Shown piece after piece: positions 1 through 8,493 of a DNA stretch of 64,000 nt. The notes under the pieces are model-generated. The model saw only the letters and a list, made by a program, of their open reading frames with translations, had not been told where the DNA came from and made no database searches. Within the stretch, counting starts at the first letter, position 1; each line of letters begins with the position of its first letter. The position numbers and the translations under genes were made by a program. Source of the DNA: Flavobacterium sp. 9 (GTDB lineage Bacteria > Bacteroidota > Bacteroidia > Flavobacteriales > Flavobacteriaceae); assembly GCF_002754195.1 (NCBI RefSeq), contig NZ_PEEU01000001.1, positions 4,960,001 through 5,024,000 of the forward strand. Direction: 5' to 3'.

Positions 1-15
1 AAAAAATAAAAATAA

Positions 16-1794
16 ATGGAGATATCCGCACTATATAAAAAAATTACGCCTTTCGTCAGACCCTATCGAAAAATGGTAATTGCAACGCTGCTGCTAACTT
101 TTTTGGGCTCATTTGCAGCACAGGTAAATGCATTGATATTAAAATATACCGTTGATACGATTAGTAATTTAATGGTGGCGCATGAACCATTATCTAAAGG
201 ATTTCATTTATTAGGTATAATAAGTATTGTTTTGCTTTCTAAAGAATTGATTTATTCAGTAGTACAATTTGGACAGAAATTCTATGGAGAAAAACTACGA
301 ATCTTTATAACCCGAGATATTTCGCAAACCATTGTAGAGAAAATTCTAAGCTATAGAATGGAATTTTATACGTCAGGCGAAAATGAAAGCGGAAAACTTC
401 AAACCCGAATTGATTTAGGAATCAGTAGTTTGACAAAATTGGTTCAGAATTTCTTCATTGATATTATGCCATTGTTTGCCAATGCGTTTGTGGCTTTGAT
501 CTTGATGTTTTATGCCAATTTTTATGTCGGTTTGGTGAGTTTATTTATTATCCCAATTTATTTTTATGTTAGCCAATTACAAGCCAGTAAATTAAGTGGC
601 TTTAGAAGAAGAATGCGTAATTATCGCGAAACAAAGAATAACGGAATCATTAGTTTAATTGAATCCATAACGGTAATTAAATCCTTTGTGCGAGAACCAA
701 TGGAAGCAGATCGCCATCAGAAAATTCAATTTGAGATGACCGAAAATCAATTGGCGACAAGAAAAACCAGTTTTATTTTTGAAAGCATTAAAGGTTTTAT
801 TGAACAAATAGGCGTTGTAATTATCATCATACTTACTGCTTATTTTGTTTTGAATAATAAAATGACAATTGGCGCGATCATGTTTCATATTATGCTGTTT
901 AATAATGTTTCGTCACCAATCAGGCAATTGCATCGTATTTATGATGAAGTAAATGACGCCTTGATTTATTCAGAAGGTTTCTTCGATATTTTAGAATCAG
1001 AAAATGAAAAAGAAACCAGCGGAACTTATATTCCTGAAAAAATTATTGGATTGATCGAAGTCAAAAATGTTGATTTTGCTTATCCAAATGGAACCAAAGC
1101 ACTTTCGGATATTAATTTCACTATAAAACCCAATGAAACAACCGCTTTGGTTGGTTTAAGCGGCGCCGGAAAAAGTACCGTTATTAATTTATTGGATAAG
1201 TTTTATTTGCCGTCTTCAGGGAAAATTTATTTAGATGGAGTTGACTTAAACGATTATGATACTGATTTTCTGCGAAAAAATATTGGATTAGTTTTGCAGA
1301 AAAATCACATTTTTAAAGGCACAGTAGCAGAAAATATTCTCTACGGAAATCCTGAAGCCACAGAAACTGAGATTATAGACGCGGCAAAACAAGCTTACAT
1401 TCATGAACAAGTAATGCAGTTGCCAAAAGGTTATGATTCTGATGCGCATTTGCTTTCCGGCGGACAACAACAACGAATCGCGATTGCAAGATTGTTTCTA
1501 AAGAATCCGCCAATTATTTTTTTAGATGAGCCTACAGCAAGTTTAGATGCAATTGCAACAGAGCAAATTAAGAAATCATTAGACGCAATAAAAAAAGACA
1601 GAACGGTAATTATTATTTCGCATAGTATTTCTCAAATTATCGATGCTTCACATATTATAGTTCTAGAAAAAGGAAAATGTATCGAACAAGGTGCGCATGA
1701 TGAACTTTACGATAACAAATCTGTGTATTATGACATCTTTACTGCAATGGCAAATAGTTTGAATATTGATAAAATAACGCAGACACTTGATTAA
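16..1794 (+). CDS. ABC transporter, fused permease and ATPase (exporter type)
   Basis: A complete 592-residue half-transporter of the exporter class, expected to act as a dimer in the inner membrane. The N-terminal 300 residues hold the six-helix permease domain. The ATPase follows, with Walker A GLSGAGKST, signature LLSGGQQQR, Walker B IIFLDEPTASLD and the H-loop histidine in IIISHS. All catalytic motifs are intact, so it should hydrolyse ATP. The substrate cannot be read from the sequence; relatives move lipids, peptides or drugs. The ATG lies just inside the window edge after an A-rich leader, and the first residues match a normal N-terminus, so the gene appears whole. No partner gene is visible on this side. 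Confidence 0.93.
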   Translation: MEISALYKKITPFVRPYRKMVIATLLLTFLGSFAAQVNALILKYTVDTISNLMVAHEPLSKGFHLLGIISIVLLSKELIYSVVQFGQKFYGEKLRIFITRDISQTIVEKILSYRMEFYTSGENESGKLQTRIDLGISSLTKLVQNFFIDIMPLFANAFVALILMFYANFYVGLVSLFIIPIYFYVSQLQASKLSGFRRRMRNYRETKNNGIISLIESITVIKSFVREPMEADRHQKIQFEMTENQLATRKTSFIFESIKGFIEQIGVVIIIILTAYFVLNNKMTIGAIMFHIMLFNNVSSPIRQLHRIYDEVNDALIYSEGFFDILESENEKETSGTYIPEKIIGLIEVKNVDFAYPNGTKALSDINFTIKPNETTALVGLSGAGKSTVINLLDKFYLPSSGKIYLDGVDLNDYDTDFLRKNIGLVLQKNHIFKGTVAENILYGNPEATETEIIDAAKQAYIHEQVMQLPKGYDSDAHLLSGGQQQRIAIARLFLKNPPIIFLDEPTASLDAIATEQIKKSLDAIKKDRTVIIISHSISQIIDASHIIVLEKGKCIEQGAHDELYDNKSVYYDIFTAMANSLNIDKITQTLD

Positions 1795-1820
1795 TTTGTC
1801 TTATGGTAATTGTAATCGCC

Positions 1821-2019
1821 AATCTTTGTCATTCTGAGGAACGAAGAATCTCCGTAAGTAGCTCGACAAAGATTGGTCTTTGCGAGGAACGAAGCAATCT
1901 CACTTGCTTAATCTCTCAATAACTCTTCTTAGTGTGGTTGCTTCGTTCCTCGCAATGACAAGATTGTTGATTATGATTGCGAGGTTTGCGCTAAACCCGA
2001 CAGGTTTTTAAAACCTGTC
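1821..2019. repeat. Cluster of three palindromic intergenic repeats
   Basis: The gap behind the ABC transporter holds three separate inverted repeats. The first pairs 1821-1830 with 1865-1874 (AATCTTTGTC and its complement). The second pairs 1880-1897 with 1938-1955, 18 bases perfect, around the word GAGGAACGAAGCAA. The third is a palindrome at 1999-2019, GACAGGTTTT on either side of a single T. Such words recur in the intergenic DNA of flavobacteria. They may double as terminators for the convergent genes on both sides, but only the third has a T-rich stem. Confidence 0.75.
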
Positions 2020-2059
2020 AGATTTACAAGAGCGTAAAGAGTTTGATAAAGTTAATGCT

Positions 2060-2434
2060 TTATAAAGCTTTGTATTTTAAAACAATTCTTTCAATACTAG
2101 AAACAACAACAATTCCAAACGTATAAGCCAGAATATCACTCCACAGAAAGCCTTGTCCAAGAACATATCTTCCAAAAAGGGTTTTTCTAAGTCCTATCAT
2201 CCAGTTTCCTTGATAGAGTTGTAGAAACTCGATGCTGTAACATATTAATAAAGGAGTAATTATAATGTATAAGATTTTCTTCTCCGGAAATAGGATTCTT
2301 ATTAAGAAGTAAATCATAACAGCATATAGAAAATCGCCAATAATTAAAGGTACTTGAGGAATTTTTCTTGACATGATTCCAAGAAAAATCGTCATTAGAA
2401 ATAAAATGGAATAATAGATTCTGGATTTTTTCAA
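2060..2434 (-). CDS. DUF2809 family membrane protein
   Basis: A 124-residue protein with about four membrane helices. The pattern SRKIPQVP near the N-terminus, IEFLQLYQGNW in the middle and LGQGFLWSDILAY near the end is that of DUF2809, a small membrane family of unknown function. The start used is TTG at 2434; no upstream in-frame ATG is visible, and an internal Met would cut the first helix. It stands alone on the minus strand, converging with the ABC transporter across a repeat-filled gap. VanZ was considered because of general similarity in size and topology, but the QLYQ and SDILAY words fit DUF2809 better. Confidence 0.75.
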   Translation of the reverse strand: MKKSRIYYSILFLMTIFLGIMSRKIPQVPLIIGDFLYAVMIYFLIRILFPEKKILYIIITPLLICYSIEFLQLYQGNWMIGLRKTLFGRYVLGQGFLWSDILAYTFGIVVVSSIERIVLKYKAL

Positions 2435-2556
2435 GTTTCAGTTTTAGTTGGTATCGTTTGTACTTTTTTGGGTAAACAAAAATACAAAGATTCGGATTGG
2501 TTCGACTTATTTTATAAATTTATCAATTCTATAAACTACTATCAAAAAATAACCAC

Positions 2557-3735
2557 ATGAATACAAGATTTACAGCGCTGATTTTGACTTTATTTCTTTT
2601 GGGAAATATAAGTTATTCTCAAAAAGATAATTCCTTTAATATTAAAAAGCAGTTTGAATATTGCGCAACTCAGGCTTCTGAGACTTTAAAAGTGATTCCG
2701 AATGATGGAACTTCTCCCAGAAGTATTCCAACAGGAAGCAAAGAATGGAAATTTGTTGATTATAAAGATTGGACGAGTGGTTTTTGGCCGGGAGAATTGT
2801 GGTATTTATATGAAGCAACTGGAGATAAAAAATGGGAAAAAGAAGCCGATAAATTCAGTGAGTTTTTAAAACCATTGTCTGTAAGCAAAGCAAATGATCA
2901 TGATTTGGGTTTTCAGATTTTTAATAGTTTTGGAAATGGATATCGTTTGACTAAAAATCCCGCTTATAAAGATGTTATCCTAAAAACTGCCGATACTTTG
3001 GCAACACTTTTTAATCCAAAAGTTGGAACTATTTTATCATGGCCGCATAATAAATATGGTGGACATAATACGATTATAGACAATATGATGAATTTAGAAT
3101 TGCTTTTTTGGGCTTCTAAAAACGGAGGAAATAAAGAGTTGTATGATATTGCTGTCAAACACGCCGAAACTACCATGAATAACCATTTTAGACCTGATAA
3201 TTCGGCGTATCATGTATTGATTTATGACTATGAAACCGGTAAGAAAATAAAAGGAATTACAGCCCAGGGTTACAGCGACGATAGTATGTGGGCGAGAGGT
3301 CAGGCGTGGGCGATTTATGGCTTTACGATGGTTTACAGAGAGACAAAAGATCCTAAATTTTTAGATTTTGCTCATAAATTAGCACGCGTATATCTGGATA
3401 GATTGAAAACGGATGATTTAATTCCGTATTGGGATTTTAATGCACCGGGAATTCCAAATGAGCCAAGAGATGCTTCGGCGGCGGCTATTGTATCTTCGGC
3501 ACTTATTGAATTGAGTTCTTATACAAAAGATAAAACTTTGAAAAGTGAATATTTAACGAAGTCTAAAAAAATGATTATTTCACTTTCAGATCATTATCAA
3601 AGTCATGATGTAAACTCAGCTTTTTTGCTTCATTCGACAGGACATAAACCAGCCGGAAGTGAAATTGATTGTTCTATAAATTATGCAGATTATTATTATC
3701 TTGAAGCACTTTTAAGACTTCAGAAACTAAAATAA
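2557..3735 (+). CDS. Glycoside hydrolase family 88, unsaturated glucuronyl hydrolase
   Basis: A secreted or periplasmic enzyme of 392 residues that should remove the unsaturated uronic acid left at the non-reducing end of oligosaccharides by polysaccharide lyases. A signal peptide covers about residues 1-21. The alpha/alpha-barrel motifs of family 88 are present: WTSGFWPGELWYLYE, the first conserved Asp in HDLGF (D116), the second in IIDNMMN (D175), and RGQAWAIYGF. The spacing of the two Asp residues matches the characterised Bacillus enzyme. No lyase gene lies nearby, so the parent polysaccharide is unknown. The next gene starts 6 bases downstream and is probably co-transcribed. Confidence 0.9.
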   Translation: MNTRFTALILTLFLLGNISYSQKDNSFNIKKQFEYCATQASETLKVIPNDGTSPRSIPTGSKEWKFVDYKDWTSGFWPGELWYLYEATGDKKWEKEADKFSEFLKPLSVSKANDHDLGFQIFNSFGNGYRLTKNPAYKDVILKTADTLATLFNPKVGTILSWPHNKYGGHNTIIDNMMNLELLFWASKNGGNKELYDIAVKHAETTMNNHFRPDNSAYHVLIYDYETGKKIKGITAQGYSDDSMWARGQAWAIYGFTMVYRETKDPKFLDFAHKLARVYLDRLKTDDLIPYWDFNAPGIPNEPRDASAAAIVSSALIELSSYTKDKTLKSEYLTKSKKMIISLSDHYQSHDVNSAFLLHSTGHKPAGSEIDCSINYADYYYLEALLRLQKLK

Positions 3736-3741
3736 AATATT

Positions 3742-4146
3742 ATGATTAGAAAAATAAGCCAAATCTCGTTTGCTATTATGGTGGTTTTGATGCTGATTAG
3801 CTGCAAGAACACAAAACAAAAACTTCAGGAATATGTTGTTTCTTATAATGCTGCTGCCAAAAGTTTTAAGGCTGATCATGTGACGCTTACAACTGCGAGA
3901 GGATATATAAATGACAATAAAATTGAATTGCGTTTTGAAACTGATTTAAAACAAGAAGAACCTAATAAAATAGCGTCGAATATTGTGTTTCCTAAATTGT
4001 TAAGTGATATGATAAAGAAGGATCAGATTCCTAAAGAATTAATTGAGGAAGGAGTGCAATTTGATGTGTATTTTTTGGCCGATGATAATACAGTTTTGGC
4101 AAAAAAGATAATTAATAAGGAAGAATTGGCTGAATTAATGAAATAA
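3742..4146 (+). CDS. Small lipoprotein, first of a paralogous pair
   Basis: A 134-residue protein with a lipoprotein signal; the lipobox ends LISC around residue 21. The mature part begins KNTKQK and has no domain I recognise. It is clearly related along its length to the next gene (4346-4783): both share KNTKQK, NDNKIE, the acidic stretch ELIEEGV and FDVYFL. The gene follows the family 88 hydrolase after 6 bases, so it is probably read from the same message. Function unknown; attachment to the outer membrane or periplasmic face is inferred from the lipobox. Confidence 0.8.
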   Translation: MIRKISQISFAIMVVLMLISCKNTKQKLQEYVVSYNAAAKSFKADHVTLTTARGYINDNKIELRFETDLKQEEPNKIASNIVFPKLLSDMIKKDQIPKELIEEGVQFDVYFLADDNTVLAKKIINKEELAELMK

Positions 4147-4166
4147 CAAGTCGATTTATGTTTATT

Positions 4167-4205
4167 AAAAAGTCTCTTTAATTTTTTAAAGGGACTTTTT
4201 TTTGT
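4167..4205 (+). terminator. Hairpin terminator after the hydrolase/lipoprotein unit
   Basis: The stem AAAAGTCTCTTTAA pairs, with one mismatch, with the region TTTAAAGGGACTTTT and runs into a long T tract. It lies 20 bases past the stop of the first lipoprotein gene. Confidence 0.75.
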
Positions 4206-4283
4206 TTTTAATACTACTTTTGAATTTTGGTTCTAATTAAGTTGTAGTCAAATAATTATATTTTTTATTTTTTATAACGAATG

Positions 4284-4314
4284 TTGTTTTTGTGTTATAA
4301 GTTTGTTATGTTTG
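4284..4314 (+). promoter_or_regulatory. Predicted Bacteroidota-type promoter
   Basis: TTG at 4284-4286 and TATGTTTG at 4307-4314 are 20 bases apart, matching the flavobacterial consensus TTG, 17-23 bases, TAnnTTTG. The ATG of the second lipoprotein follows 32 bases later. This indicates that the second paralogue has its own promoter although it sits directly behind the first. Confidence 0.6.
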
Positions 4315-4345
4315 AGTTAAAAAATAACCTAAAAACCAAAAAATT

Positions 4346-4783
4346 ATGAAAAAAATTACCCAAATCGCATTTCTTTTTGCATTTGTATTGTTGCTTGTAA
4401 GTTGTAAAAACACGAAGCAAAAAATTCAGGAACATGTGAGCAATTATAATACTACATCTTCTATAAAAGGTGGAAATGTAGTTAGTACAAGTGCCAAAGC
4501 ATTTTTGAATGACAATAAGATTGAAATAAGAATTGAAACTAATTTAGAAGGTACACCTGCAAACAAACTGGCTTATCAGGAGACTTTTCCGGGTTTGCTG
4601 AAAGAAATGATTAAAAATGATCAGATTTCTCCGGAATTAATCGAAGAAGGAGTAAAGTTTGATGTGTACTTTTTATCTTATAATAATATTATCCTTGCAC
4701 AGCAATTGGTAGATAAAGAAGAATTGGCTGTTTTAGAAGGTAAAGCTGCTGCAACAACTGGTAAAGAAACGGCGAAACTTTAA
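4346..4783 (+). CDS. Small lipoprotein, second of a paralogous pair
   Basis: A 145-residue lipoprotein (lipobox LVSC near residue 20) that looks like a tandem duplicate of 3742-4146. The mature parts align from KNTKQK to the KEELA stretch near the end. The C-terminus then adds about 15 residues rich in Ala, Thr and Lys. It has its own predicted promoter and terminator, so the two copies may be expressed under different conditions. No known domain was recognised. Confidence 0.8.
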   Translation: MKKITQIAFLFAFVLLLVSCKNTKQKIQEHVSNYNTTSSIKGGNVVSTSAKAFLNDNKIEIRIETNLEGTPANKLAYQETFPGLLKEMIKNDQISPELIEEGVKFDVYFLSYNNIILAQQLVDKEELAVLEGKAAATTGKETAKL

Positions 4784-4815
4784 TTTGAAATAAAGTTGTA
4801 ATACATAATTCTAAA

Positions 4816-4857
4816 CAAAAAAGCCTCTTTGTTAAATTTCAAAGAGGCTTTTTTTAT
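4816..4857. terminator. Bidirectional terminator between convergent genes
   Basis: AAAAAGCCTCTTT at 4818-4830 pairs with AAAGAGGCTTTTT at 4841-4853. A-rich and T-rich flanks on each side allow use from both strands. It separates the second lipoprotein gene from the convergent FMN protein gene. Confidence 0.85.
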
Positions 4858-4859
4858 GT

Positions 4860-6371
4860 TTAATGTTTCGTAACATTTGTTAGAATATCAGGAAAATAAA
4901 GGTCTGATAGATGCGCAAATTCGTCTCCACGCATGAAAATACTAGGGTCAACATCTGAGAAGCTCTTTTTGCCGGCTGCAGCCAAAAGTTCGTTTGCAGA
5001 ATGTAGTGTGTTTTTATGAAAATGATAAACACGATCTGATTTATCGGTGACAACCAAACCTTTCATCAGCATTTTATTTTGAGTGGCAACTCCCGTTGGA
5101 CATTCATTATTGTGACAACGTAATGCCTGAATACAGCCTAGCGAAAACATAAAACCACGTGCACTATTACACATATCTGCTCCTAAAGCGATTGCATGCA
5201 AAATAGAATAACCCGAAATGATTTTTCCACTACCAATAATGCGTATTTTATCACGGATATTTAAGCGAATCAGAGTTTTGTTTACAAATATTAAAGCAGG
5301 CTCAAAAGGCATTCCAACACCATCTGCAAATTCTAGCGGAGCAGCTCCGGTTCCTCCTTCGGCACCATCAATAGTTATGAAATCAGGGAAGATATCTTCG
5401 GCAATCATTTCGTGGCAAATCGCTTCAAATTCGACTGTGTTTCCAATACAAAGTTTGAATCCAATTGGTTTTCCATTTGATAATTCACGCAATTGAGCAA
5501 TAAAACGAATAAGTCCTTTTATGTCTGAAAAAGCATGATGACCTGGAGGCGAAAGAATCATGGTGTGAGGTTCAACGCCTCTTATTTTTGCAATTTGTTC
5601 TGTATTTTTAGCTGCCGGAAGTACACCACCGTGACCAGGTTTTGCACCTTGCGAAAGCTTAATTTCAATCATTTTAACATTAGGAAGATTGGCTTTTTCT
5701 GAAAAATTTTCAGGACTAAAATTTCCTTGAGCATCACGACAACCAAAATATCCTGTACCAATTTGCCAGGTAATATCGCCACCGCCGGCAAGATGAAATT
5801 CGGTTAAACCACCTTCTCCTGTATTTTGATAGAAGTTTCCTTTTTTAGCACCAATATTAATGGCACGAACTGCATTTTCGCTAAGCGAACCAAAACTCAT
5901 CGCTGATACATTAAATAAAGAAGCCAAATATGGTTGTTTACAATCTTTTCCTCCAACTAATACACGAGGTAATTCTTCGTTTACTTTTGCCGGAAAAATA
6001 GAATGTTTTATACCTTCATAACTGTCATGATTTAGATTTTGCTGTGTTCCAAATGGCGTACTTGAATCTATATTTTTGGCTCTTTGATATACTAAAGAAC
6101 GTTGATTTCTGGAGAAAGGTTTTCCGTCAGTAGATCTTTCGATAAAATATTGCTGAATTTCTGGTGCAATCATTTCAAACAAATATCTGAAATATCCTAA
6201 AACAGGAAAATTTCTTAAAATGGCATGCTTTTTCTGAAGTGCATTATAAACACCAATAACCAAAAGTATTGGTATGATAATAACCAGTAAAAAACCGCGA
6301 TCAGTATAATAATACGTTGCTGCAACAATTAGAAACAATAAGAATCCGTAGATAAAGAATTTTTTTCTCAT
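4860..6371 (-). CDS. Membrane-anchored FMN-binding glutamate-synthase-like protein
   Basis: A 503-residue protein with one or two N-terminal membrane helices (about residues 5-45) and a full FMN/2-oxoglutarate domain of the glutamate synthase type. Visible family motifs are GEGGLTEFHLAGGGDITWQ, KLSQGAKPGHGG, TIDGAEGGTGAAP and the cysteine pattern C413-x5-C419-x4-C424 in front of PTGVATQ. That cysteine pattern is the one that holds the [3Fe-4S] cluster in glutamate synthases. There is no glutaminase domain and no small-subunit gene beside it, so it is unlikely to be a normal glutamate synthase. Such stand-alone proteins are common but their reaction is unknown. It may share a message with the NYN gene 35 bases upstream. 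Confidence 0.88.
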   Translation of the reverse strand: MRKKFFIYGFLLFLIVAATYYYTDRGFLLVIIIPILLVIGVYNALQKKHAILRNFPVLGYFRYLFEMIAPEIQQYFIERSTDGKPFSRNQRSLVYQRAKNIDSSTPFGTQQNLNHDSYEGIKHSIFPAKVNEELPRVLVGGKDCKQPYLASLFNVSAMSFGSLSENAVRAINIGAKKGNFYQNTGEGGLTEFHLAGGGDITWQIGTGYFGCRDAQGNFSPENFSEKANLPNVKMIEIKLSQGAKPGHGGVLPAAKNTEQIAKIRGVEPHTMILSPPGHHAFSDIKGLIRFIAQLRELSNGKPIGFKLCIGNTVEFEAICHEMIAEDIFPDFITIDGAEGGTGAAPLEFADGVGMPFEPALIFVNKTLIRLNIRDKIRIIGSGKIISGYSILHAIALGADMCNSARGFMFSLGCIQALRCHNNECPTGVATQNKMLMKGLVVTDKSDRVYHFHKNTLHSANELLAAAGKKSFSDVDPSIFMRGDEFAHLSDLYFPDILTNVTKH

Positions 6372-6406
6372 GTTTTCAAAATTTTAATAGGTAATAATAT
6401 TAGTAA

Positions 6407-7192
6407 TTAATTGAATCGTAATCTAACGTAAACATGTTTAATGCCTTTCTTATCAGATTCTCTTTCGTCGATTTCAAGAATATCGGTCAACGATTTTAGC
6501 ATTGGCGTAAGCTTAGAAAAACCATAATTTCTTGGGTCAAATTCTGGTTTTTTCTTTACGATTAAGTTCCCAACATCGCCTAAGAATGCCCAGCCATCAT
6601 CGTCTTCAATATCTTCGATTGTGGCTTCAATAAGTTCAATAGTTTGTTTATCGATTTTATGCAACGCTTTTTCGGCAGGTTTCTCAACCGGTTTTTTAGC
6701 ATCTGTTGTAGTAGTCGTTACTTTTGGTTTTTTCTTCTGAATTGCTCCATCCAAAACCTCAATGTATATAAACCTGTCACAGGCAACTATAAAGGAGTTT
6801 GGAGTTTTCTTTTCTCCAATACCAATAACTTTCATACCGGATTCTCTCAATCGAATCGCTAAACGGGTGAAATCACTGTCGCTTGAAACAATACAAAAAC
6901 CATCCAGTTTACCGGAATAAAGCAAATCCATTGCATCAATAATCAGAGCAGAATCTGAGGAATTTTTCCCAACAGTATAACTATATTGTTGAATAGGAGT
7001 AATGGCATGTTCTAGTAAAACACCTTTCCAACCGTTAGAATTCGGTTTAGTCCAGTCTGCATAAATACGTTTTGTGGTTGGTGTTCCAAACTTTGTTATT
7101 TCTTCCATCATACCTTTTACGTTGCTGTATGGAACGTTGTCGGCATCAATAAGAACGGCTAATTTTAAATCTTTGGAGTTGCTTAAAGCCAT
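6407..7192 (-). CDS. NYN domain protein with OST-HTH/LOTUS-like C-terminus
   Basis: A 261-residue protein. The N-terminal 150 residues are a NYN (LabA/PIN-like) ribonuclease fold: LIDADNVPYSN holds the first acidic cluster and VSSDSDFTRLA the second. A Lys- and Pro-rich linker leads to a C-terminal winged-helix region (about residues 180-260) of the OST-HTH/LOTUS type, recognisable from GDVGNLIVKKKPEFDPRNYG. Proteins of this plan are thought to bind and cut RNA; the target is unknown. A TAnnTTTG-like element (CAAAGGTA on the plus strand at 7222-7229) lies 30 bases ahead of the ATG. The upstream region is shared with the divergent Rrf2 gene. Confidence 0.85.
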   Translation of the reverse strand: MALSNSKDLKLAVLIDADNVPYSNVKGMMEEITKFGTPTTKRIYADWTKPNSNGWKGVLLEHAITPIQQYSYTVGKNSSDSALIIDAMDLLYSGKLDGFCIVSSDSDFTRLAIRLRESGMKVIGIGEKKTPNSFIVACDRFIYIEVLDGAIQKKKPKVTTTTTDAKKPVEKPAEKALHKIDKQTIELIEATIEDIEDDDGWAFLGDVGNLIVKKKPEFDPRNYGFSKLTPMLKSLTDILEIDERESDKKGIKHVYVRLRFN

Positions 7193-7326
7193 TATTTATG
7201 TATTAAAAAATTAGATACTTCCAAAGGTAAAACTAAAATTGGTTTTATGGGAATTTGATCTTAAATAAGTCTTTTTACGGATATTAATTATTTTGATTAT
7301 AAATAAGATATTTTTTATAAAAACTA

Positions 7327-7350
7327 ATTAAAGATAAATTTGTCTTTTAA
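7327..7350. promoter_or_regulatory. Candidate Rrf2-family operator, copy 1
   Basis: Half-sites AAAGATAA and TTGTCTTT are separated by two bases. The right half, TTGTCTTTTA, is identical to those at 8445-8454 and 13482-13491. It covers the -33 TTG of the predicted promoter of the Rrf2 gene, as expected for autorepression. Confidence 0.55.
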
Positions 7351-7370
7351 TAAAGGTTTAAATATATTTG
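7340..7370 (+). promoter_or_regulatory. Predicted promoter of the Rrf2 regulator gene
   Basis: TTG at 7340-7342, 20 bases, then TATATTTG at 7363-7370, a full match to the flavobacterial promoter consensus. The ATG follows at 7393. The TTG lies inside the candidate operator at 7327-7350. Confidence 0.65.
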
Positions 7371-7392
7371 TAATGAATTTAATCCTTTTTAT

Positions 7393-7842
7393 ATGTTTTC
7401 AAAAGCGTGTGAGTACGGCATTCGGGCTTCTATATTTATTGCAACCAAATCTTCAGAAGGGATTCGAGTTGGAATAAAAGATGTGGCAAAAGAAATTGAT
7501 TCTCCGGAACCTTTTACGGCCAAAATAATGCAGATTCTTACCAAGAATAATATCATTGTTTCGGCAAAAGGAGTAGGCGGTGGTTTTGAAGTTTCGAATG
7601 AAGCTGTAAAAACGATAAAGTTAATTCAGATTGTCGACGCCATTGATGGAGACACTATATATAAAGGTTGCGGTATTGGACTAAAAGAATGCTCAGAAAC
7701 GCATCCTTGTCCGGTTCATAATGACTTTAAAAAAATCCGCGAATTGTTATTGGCAATGCTCACCAATACAACATTAGAACAGTTGGCTTCGGGAGTAAAT
7801 TCAGGAGATTTTTATTTAAAAATATTGAATAAAAGCGAATAA
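7393..7842 (+). CDS. Rrf2 family transcriptional regulator, NsrR/IscR-like
   Basis: A 149-residue regulator with the N-terminal winged helix of the Rrf2 family (residues 1-70, with GVGGGFEVS in the wing). Three cysteines, C93, C100 and C106, sit in KGCGIGLKECSETHPCP. Rrf2 proteins that bind an Fe-S cluster (IscR, NsrR) have three Cys at this place. NsrR releases DNA when nitric oxide attacks its cluster. The neighbours (azurin, RIC, nitrite reductase) make an NO-sensing role likely. The spacing here, x6 then x5, differs by one residue from E. coli IscR. A dyad over its own promoter suggests autoregulation. Azurin begins 26 bases downstream and is probably in the same operon. Confidence 0.88.
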   Translation: MFSKACEYGIRASIFIATKSSEGIRVGIKDVAKEIDSPEPFTAKIMQILTKNNIIVSAKGVGGGFEVSNEAVKTIKLIQIVDAIDGDTIYKGCGIGLKECSETHPCPVHNDFKKIRELLLAMLTNTTLEQLASGVNSGDFYLKILNKSE

Positions 7843-7868
7843 AAGATTATAATTTAAATACTTATATA

Positions 7869-8384
7869 ATGAATAAAAAAGTCAAAATTTCGATGGTAAT
7901 GCTAATGGGAGCTTTAGCAATAACTTCTTGCGGAAAAAAAGAAACAACGCCAACAGATGATCAAACAGAAGTTTGTGAACCAACTGGCGAAGGAGAAACT
8001 CCGGCTGTAAGCAATGTTATTGTTATAGAAGGAAATGACCAAATGCAGTTTGATAAAACAGAATTGCACGCTGTTGCCGGAAAACCAATTACGTTAACGC
8101 TAAAACACGTTGGACAAACGCCAAAAGTAGCGATGGGACATAATGTAGTGATTTTGCAAGAAGGTACAGATGAAGCTGCTTTTGCTGCAAAAGCAATTAC
8201 TGCAAAAGACACGGATTATATTCCTGCTTCAGAAAAAGCCTCAATTGTTGCTCATACTAAATTACTTGGCGGAGGTGAAGAGGATACAATCGAGTTTACC
8301 ATTGATAAAAAAGGAACTTATAACTTTTTATGTACTTTTCCAGGGCATTTTGCTATGATGAAAGGCGTTTTAATAGTAGAATAA
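7869..8384 (+). CDS. Azurin-type blue copper lipoprotein
   Basis: A 171-residue cupredoxin. A lipoprotein signal ends with ITSC (Cys21), so it is anchored to a membrane rather than free as in Pseudomonas. A 30-residue linker leads to the azurin domain. The type 1 copper ligands are H91 (in GHNVV), C155 and H160 (in CTFPGH) and M164. The C-x4-H-x3-M spacing is that of azurin. Azurins pass electrons to copper nitrite reductase, and such a reductase is encoded about 4 kb away in the same island. The gene follows the Rrf2 regulator in a likely two-gene operon. Confidence 0.92.
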   Translation: MNKKVKISMVMLMGALAITSCGKKETTPTDDQTEVCEPTGEGETPAVSNVIVIEGNDQMQFDKTELHAVAGKPITLTLKHVGQTPKVAMGHNVVILQEGTDEAAFAAKAITAKDTDYIPASEKASIVAHTKLLGGGEEDTIEFTIDKKGTYNFLCTFPGHFAMMKGVLIVE

Positions 8385-8390
8385 AGTATA

Positions 8391-8422
8391 AACTCTAATG
8401 CTTTTGAGTGCTAGAGTTTTTT
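8391..8422 (+). terminator. Terminator after azurin
   Basis: AACTCTA (8391-8397) pairs with TAGAGTT (8412-8418) and is followed by T residues. It closes the Rrf2-azurin unit before the next candidate operator. Confidence 0.65.
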
Positions 8423-8430
8423 AATATTGC

Positions 8431-8456
8431 AATAAAAGATAAAATTGTCTTTTATT
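8431..8456. promoter_or_regulatory. Candidate Rrf2-family operator, copy 2
   Basis: A 12+2+12 inverted repeat with one mismatch: left half AATAAAAGATAA, right half TTGTCTTTTATT. It lies 38 bases ahead of the ATG of the RIC gene, and its right half could serve as the -33 TTG element. Confidence 0.6.
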
Positions 8457-8493
8457 GTATTTTCAAGTAAATAATAATTAAATAAAAAGTAGA

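Noticed and set aside
2060..2434. VanZ family call
   Set aside because: The QLYQ and SDILAY words and the length match DUF2809 better.
5218..5496. Plus-strand frame within the glutamate-synthase-like gene
   Set aside because: It is a shadow of a strongly supported coding region.
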